Shown here: one piece after another, positions 61,061 to 64,000 of the stretch
How the letters are laid out: each line of letters opens with the position of its first letter
Position numbering within the stretch: position 1 is the stretch's first letter
NCBI GenBank assembly: GCA_001657315.1
Contig: LYSV01000008.1
Location: 25,995-89,994 of the forward strand
From: Flammeovirgaceae bacterium BBD 1991-12
GTDB taxonomy: Bacteria > Bacteroidota > Bacteroidia > Cytophagales > Cyclobacteriaceae
Reading direction: 5' to 3'
DNA: 64,000 nt
Program-made: the position numbers and the translations under genes
The notes under the pieces: generated by a model
Database searches by the model: none
The model's input: the letters and a program-made list of their open reading frames with translations, nothing else
Told to the model about the DNA's origin: nothing

Positions 61061-61945
61061 CTAGCGGATATATCTCAGCCCGAGGTTGAGTGAGTACCCG
61101 GCGCCATCCTGTCTTGACAGGATAAAATTACCATAGGAGACCTCTACCCCCAGCCTCGACCATACCTGATACCGGACCCCCGCTCCTACCTGCGTAAACC
61201 AATTGGATAGACCAAATCTTTCGTCCACCTCATTGGATACCGTCTGGAAACGTGGCGAATACTGAGCAAAAGTAAAGATCGTGGTTCTGGGAGTGGGGAA
61301 ATAGCTCAGGAATCCACTTACCGGAAGTCTGAAGAAATTTACCTGATTTTCATTCCTTTTGATCCTGTACAGAAAGTCTGCCTCAAGGAAAAGACGCCAT
61401 TGATTATTCAGTTTCATATCGTAAAAGAACTGCGTGAACCACGTGTAACGGTCATGACCCGTAAACTGAGGCAGCTCGAGGTCCGAAGCAACAGGAAACA
61501 GAAAAGTGGACTGTACACTGAAACCGTTGATGGACGGGAAAGGTACATAACGTATTCTGGGACCTATACCCGTGACCGCAGTACGACTGAAATCACCCTC
61601 GGCAAAGGTAAGCACTTTGAAAGGGGAACCTTCGTCGCTGTCGTACAGTGATCTTGTGGCCCACACGTCAATGCCGAGATTGATCCGCCGGGAATTGCTG
61701 GTACCAAAGGTAAGCTGGTACATGGCATTCAGAAAAGTCTGGCGTTGCCCCAGGCTCACATCGTCTCCGTCAAAATCAGTGATCTGCGTTTGTGTGTACA
61801 GGTTGTAAAAAGTATTAGACTCCCATTTGCCCTTCTCCAGCAGTACGGAAGGCGTGTATTTCTCAAGGTTGGATTCCTGACCCCATGCTGAAAGACACAT
61901 GGCAAGGAATGACATACCAAAAAAGTATTTTCTTATTGTTTTCAT
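61061..61945 (-). CDS. Outer membrane beta-barrel protein of unknown function
   Basis: 294 residues with a signal peptide (MKTIRKYFFGMSFLAMCLSAWG). The mature sequence alternates polar/aromatic strands (YTWFTQFFYDMKLN, WRLFLEADFLYRI, RTTIFTFAQYSPRF, GYSLNLGLRYI) and ends with a typical C-terminal strand (LRYIR), so it is an outer-membrane barrel of 10-12 strands. Its start overlaps the stop of the DUF547 gene as ATGA (61942-61945). No substrate can be named. Third gene of a three-gene unit. Confidence 0.75.
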   Translation of the reverse strand: MKTIRKYFFGMSFLAMCLSAWGQESNLEKYTPSVLLEKGKWESNTFYNLYTQTQITDFDGDDVSLGQRQTFLNAMYQLTFGTSNSRRINLGIDVWATRSLYDSDEGSPFKVLTFAEGDFSRTAVTGIGPRIRYVPFPSINGFSVQSTFLFPVASDLELPQFTGHDRYTWFTQFFYDMKLNNQWRLFLEADFLYRIKRNENQVNFFRLPVSGFLSYFPTPRTTIFTFAQYSPRFQTVSNEVDERFGLSNWFTQVGAGVRYQVWSRLGVEVSYGNFILSRQDGAGYSLNLGLRYIR

Positions 61946-62649
61946 TTTTCCTGGGTATTTAAATTCCAGTTATAGGTATAGTAGCCCAGCCGGGCTTTAT
62001 CAGGCAGCTTTTCGTTACGATACTGGTCAATGTATGCCAAAACGGATCTGCCGCCTTTCTTAAAGTCTCCCTCGTACCATCTGAATATTTCCGACACTTC
62101 CACCTTCTGGCCCTTCACCCGGATAAACTCAGCATCATTGAGGGTTTCCCGGGTCGTGGCTTCGATCTGATCCTCCACCTTATCCGGGGTGTAGGCAAAG
62201 CTGGCCAGCCTGGGACAGCTCACTGCGGCGCAAACCAGAACAAAATGCAACCGGGGATCATTGGCAAAAGGATACAGTTTCTCCTTTTCCAATTGGTTCA
62301 GGGAAAGCTTTTCTCCGGCTACCGTGTAATTCCTGGCATCAAAAAAATTACTGACCTTCATGGGTGATTTCACAGGATATCTGTCTACAATACCTTTGAT
62401 CGCCAGTATATTGTAGGCATTGATCATGAATGCCTTTTTCGTTTTGTCATCAGCATTCTTAAGATCAAATGCTGCTATTTCCTTCAGCAATGCATCGAGC
62501 TGCTTCTGATCCTGATGAATGGCCGCATATGCCACTCTTCCTTCCTGTACGTTTTTAGCAAAAAAACCGTCCGCCTGGGAAAAGAAATCACCGGCCCTTC
62601 CAAAGACCACCGATCCTGCCAGTATTAATGTGAATATCAGCTTCTTCAT
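61942..62649 (-). CDS. DUF547 domain protein, secreted
   Basis: 235 residues with a signal peptide (MKKLIFTLILAGSVVFGRAG). DUF547 core: FMINAYNILAIKGIVDRYP (about 72-90), FVLVCAAVSCPRLASFAYTPD (about 137-157; the conserved CAA/SCP cysteines), and IFRWYEGDFKKGG (about 190-202). This fold is related to papain-like/NlpC-type folds, with a Cys-containing core, and function in bacteria is unknown. It lies 3 bases after the lipocalin-like gene. Confidence 0.88.
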   Translation of the reverse strand: MKKLIFTLILAGSVVFGRAGDFFSQADGFFAKNVQEGRVAYAAIHQDQKQLDALLKEIAAFDLKNADDKTKKAFMINAYNILAIKGIVDRYPVKSPMKVSNFFDARNYTVAGEKLSLNQLEKEKLYPFANDPRLHFVLVCAAVSCPRLASFAYTPDKVEDQIEATTRETLNDAEFIRVKGQKVEVSEIFRWYEGDFKKGGRSVLAYIDQYRNEKLPDKARLGYYTYNWNLNTQEK

Positions 62650-62652
62650 GAT

Positions 62653-63153
62653 TTACCGACTTTCATAAATACCTTTGATCGCCAACCCCACATAACGCCC
62701 GGAAAGTGAAATGATATCCTCTTCAAGCCCGTTGACCGTCACCGTGTATTCACGTACCGTACCCTCATCAAACACCAGACTTCTTCCCTCATCAGTTACC
62801 GCCCAGGTACCGGCCCTCATCTGCTCCGTGTCCTCCGCACCACACAGGGTTTCCCCGCCGTCATATGTGTAAGTACCGTCAGCCCTTATCAGCATAACAT
62901 CATCCAGGCGACAATCCTGCAAACCATCCAGTCCTGCCAGGGTGAAGGACAGCGCTGTCCAGCTCTTTTCTGATCCTCCGTGGAACTGATTTTCAAATCC
63001 GCTCACGGTCTCAGGTAACGTGGTAGGTTCCGTAAAGGACCTCCGCCCCTCCTCTGACCCGGGGCTTTCCAGTTGGGTCAGGTTACATGATGATACCAGA
63101 GCCATGAGGAGGACTGATATCATTAATCTGTTTTGATTCGTTTTCATTTTCAA
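62653..63153 (-). CDS. Lipocalin-like lipoprotein
   Basis: 166 residues (start may be two codons later) with a lipobox (LVSSCN, cysteine at 23). The mature domain is a small beta-barrel of the lipocalin-like type: DDVMLIRADGTYTYDGGE (about 84-101), AGTWAVTDEGRSLVFDEG (about 112-129), and IISLSGRYVG. It likely sits on the periplasmic leaflet. First gene of a three-gene unit with DUF547 and the barrel protein. Confidence 0.75.
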   Translation of the reverse strand: MKMKTNQNRLMISVLLMALVSSCNLTQLESPGSEEGRRSFTEPTTLPETVSGFENQFHGGSEKSWTALSFTLAGLDGLQDCRLDDVMLIRADGTYTYDGGETLCGAEDTEQMRAGTWAVTDEGRSLVFDEGTVREYTVTVNGLEEDIISLSGRYVGLAIKGIYESR

Positions 63154-63458
63154 AAGGTTTAGTGGGGATGGATACGACTTATGGCCTGTATGGGTACATC
63201 AATTCGATCCTTATTTACGATTATGTCAAGCACCTTACAAAATAAGAAGCGAAGTATCACGAAAGTATCACGGAGACGTCACAATGCTGTATTTTTTCGG
63301 CGGTTGTCTTTCATCTTTTCAAAAGTACAATGCCTGATAACCAAACCCGTAAATGTTCTGTAAATCGGACCATCCGGAGTACCCACCAACCACATCGCCA
63401 TAACCAAAATGAGCTCTTCCTGTAGTATATTTACAAGTCATCTTACACCTGATGCTGA
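63154..63458. other. Divergent promoter region
   Basis: 305 bases between the lipocalin-like gene (minus) and the AraC gene (plus). It contains a TATATTTA box near 63427-63434 that partly resembles the Bacteroidota -7 element, about 25 bases before the AraC start. No supported gene or repeat. Confidence 0.45.
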
Positions 63459-63905
63459 ATGAGTGAAGAATATCCCGGAGCCTACCGCTACAAGCAGTTG
63501 GTTCAGGCTAAGTTGTTCATAGACAGTCACTATTCCGAGAGGATCGATATAGAGAATATTGCCAATCAGGCCTATTTCTCAAAATTCCATTTTCTCAGAA
63601 GGTTCAAGGCTGTTTACGGAAAAACCCCGCACCAGTATCTTACCGCAGTGAGAATTGAAAAAGCCAGAGAAAGCCTTGGTAAGGGTTTGTCAGTTCAGGA
63701 AAGCTGTTATCAAGTGGGTTTTGAGAGTATCACAACCTTTATTGGGCTGTTCAAAAGGTACGAAAAATGCACCCCCGGAGAATACCGGCAAAGAATTCAA
63801 AGAAAAAAACAGGAAATAAAGATCAGGCCCCTCAAATTCATTCCCAACTGCTTTGCAGAACAAAAAGGCTGGAACAAAATGAGCAATATCGAAGAAGTGA
63901 TTTAA
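63459..63905 (+). CDS. AraC-family transcriptional regulator, short form
   Basis: 148 residues with an AraC DNA-binding domain: IDIENIANQAYFSKFHFLRRF (about 29-49) and CYQVGFESITTFIGLFKRY (about 83-101; second HTH). No N-terminal ligand domain; the short tail (about 115-148) ends with KMSNIEEVI. Such short AraC genes often sit in front of a VOC (glyoxalase-like) gene, and one begins 50 bases downstream. Its target is therefore probably this neighbour or a small-molecule stress response. Confidence 0.9.
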   Translation: MSEEYPGAYRYKQLVQAKLFIDSHYSERIDIENIANQAYFSKFHFLRRFKAVYGKTPHQYLTAVRIEKARESLGKGLSVQESCYQVGFESITTFIGLFKRYEKCTPGEYRQRIQRKKQEIKIRPLKFIPNCFAEQKGWNKMSNIEEVI

Positions 63906-63955
63906 GGCATCATTACTGACCTTTAGGGCATTGATAACCTATAAAATACAGTACA

Positions 63956-64000
63956 ATGATAACAAAAATGAATCACGTCAGCATATTTGTGCTGGATCAG
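63956..64000 (+). CDS. VOC-superfamily (glyoxalase-like) protein, N-terminal fragment
   Basis: Only 15 codons are present before the window ends (MITKMNHVSIFVLDQ). HVSIFVLDQ is the first strand of the vicinal oxygen chelate fold, in which the histidine binds metal. The rest is outside the window. Confidence 0.6.
   Translation, partial: MITKMNHVSIFVLDQ

Overview
The window is a stretch of a Bacteroidota chromosome, most likely from the class Cytophagia (order Cytophagales, marine or soil type). This rests on the gene families present: a 58-residue Hc1-type histone, a stand-alone alpha-oxoamine synthase of the sphingolipid/sulfonolipid kind, a TIGR03643 protein next to a flavin reductase, M56 peptidases carrying TonB C-terminal and CarboxypepD_reg-like domains, DUF4159, and many type II lipoproteins. 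Few starts have a purine-rich ribosome binding site, and the one promoter I can place well fits the Bacteroidota TTG / TAnnTTTG pattern. I saw no rRNA, tRNA, CRISPR array, insertion sequence or prophage. Gene density is high and most genes look like ordinary chromosomal genes.

Layout. 0-8.6 kb: a cut-off Cache sensor, an alginate-export-type outer-membrane barrel, the histone, the alpha-oxoamine synthase, a biotin carboxylase, DUF1015, Maf (with an unusual insertion), a CPBP membrane protein and a DUF1801-like protein. 8.7-15.4 kb (minus): a TolC / HlyD export pair followed by three glycosyltransferases; the TolC-HlyD junction is split by about 1.1 kb flanked by direct repeats of the old junction. 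15.5-24.6 kb: SdaAB, a class IV aminotransferase, thymidylate synthase, an RND/MMPL exporter with a GH113-like glycosidase, a Xre-RES toxin-antitoxin pair, a lipoprotein and DUF4159.

24.8-31.8 kb: an oxidative sugar/carbonyl region with a two-subunit molybdenum hydroxylase, a hydroxypyruvate-isomerase-like TIM barrel, a DUF1080 3-keto-glycoside hydrolase, a gluconate-dehydrogenase-like gamma subunit and a GMC oxidoreductase. Together the last four look like a 3-keto-glycoside pathway. 32.0-38.4 kb: a BlaI repressor with two paralogous BlaR1-like M56/TonB proteins under a promoter that carries two palindromic operators, then CapA, MerR and DprA. 38.4-44.6 kb: a noncoding stretch with REP-like hairpins, a von Willebrand-type lipoprotein paired with a coiled-coil membrane protein, a DUF1905-YdeI gene split by an in-frame TAG, a secreted three-repeat protein, a kinase-like sensor with no ATPase domain, and a PhzF homologue without the usual catalytic glutamate.

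44.6-58.9 kb: ManA, QueE, TIGR03643/flavin reductase, then a signalling stretch: a class III cyclase, a membrane-tethered DEDD exonuclease and a cNMP/CBS/DUF294 nucleotidyltransferase-like protein on one strand, and universal stress proteins, a beta-CASP nuclease, a PAS histidine kinase and a REC-cNMP-Crp response regulator around it. 59-64 kb: a DUF2953-GerW pair (known from spore formers), an SGNH lipoprotein, a lipocalin-like/DUF547/outer-membrane-barrel operon, an AraC regulator and the start of a VOC-family gene.

All function calls are from reading the translated sequence against remembered families; no search was run.
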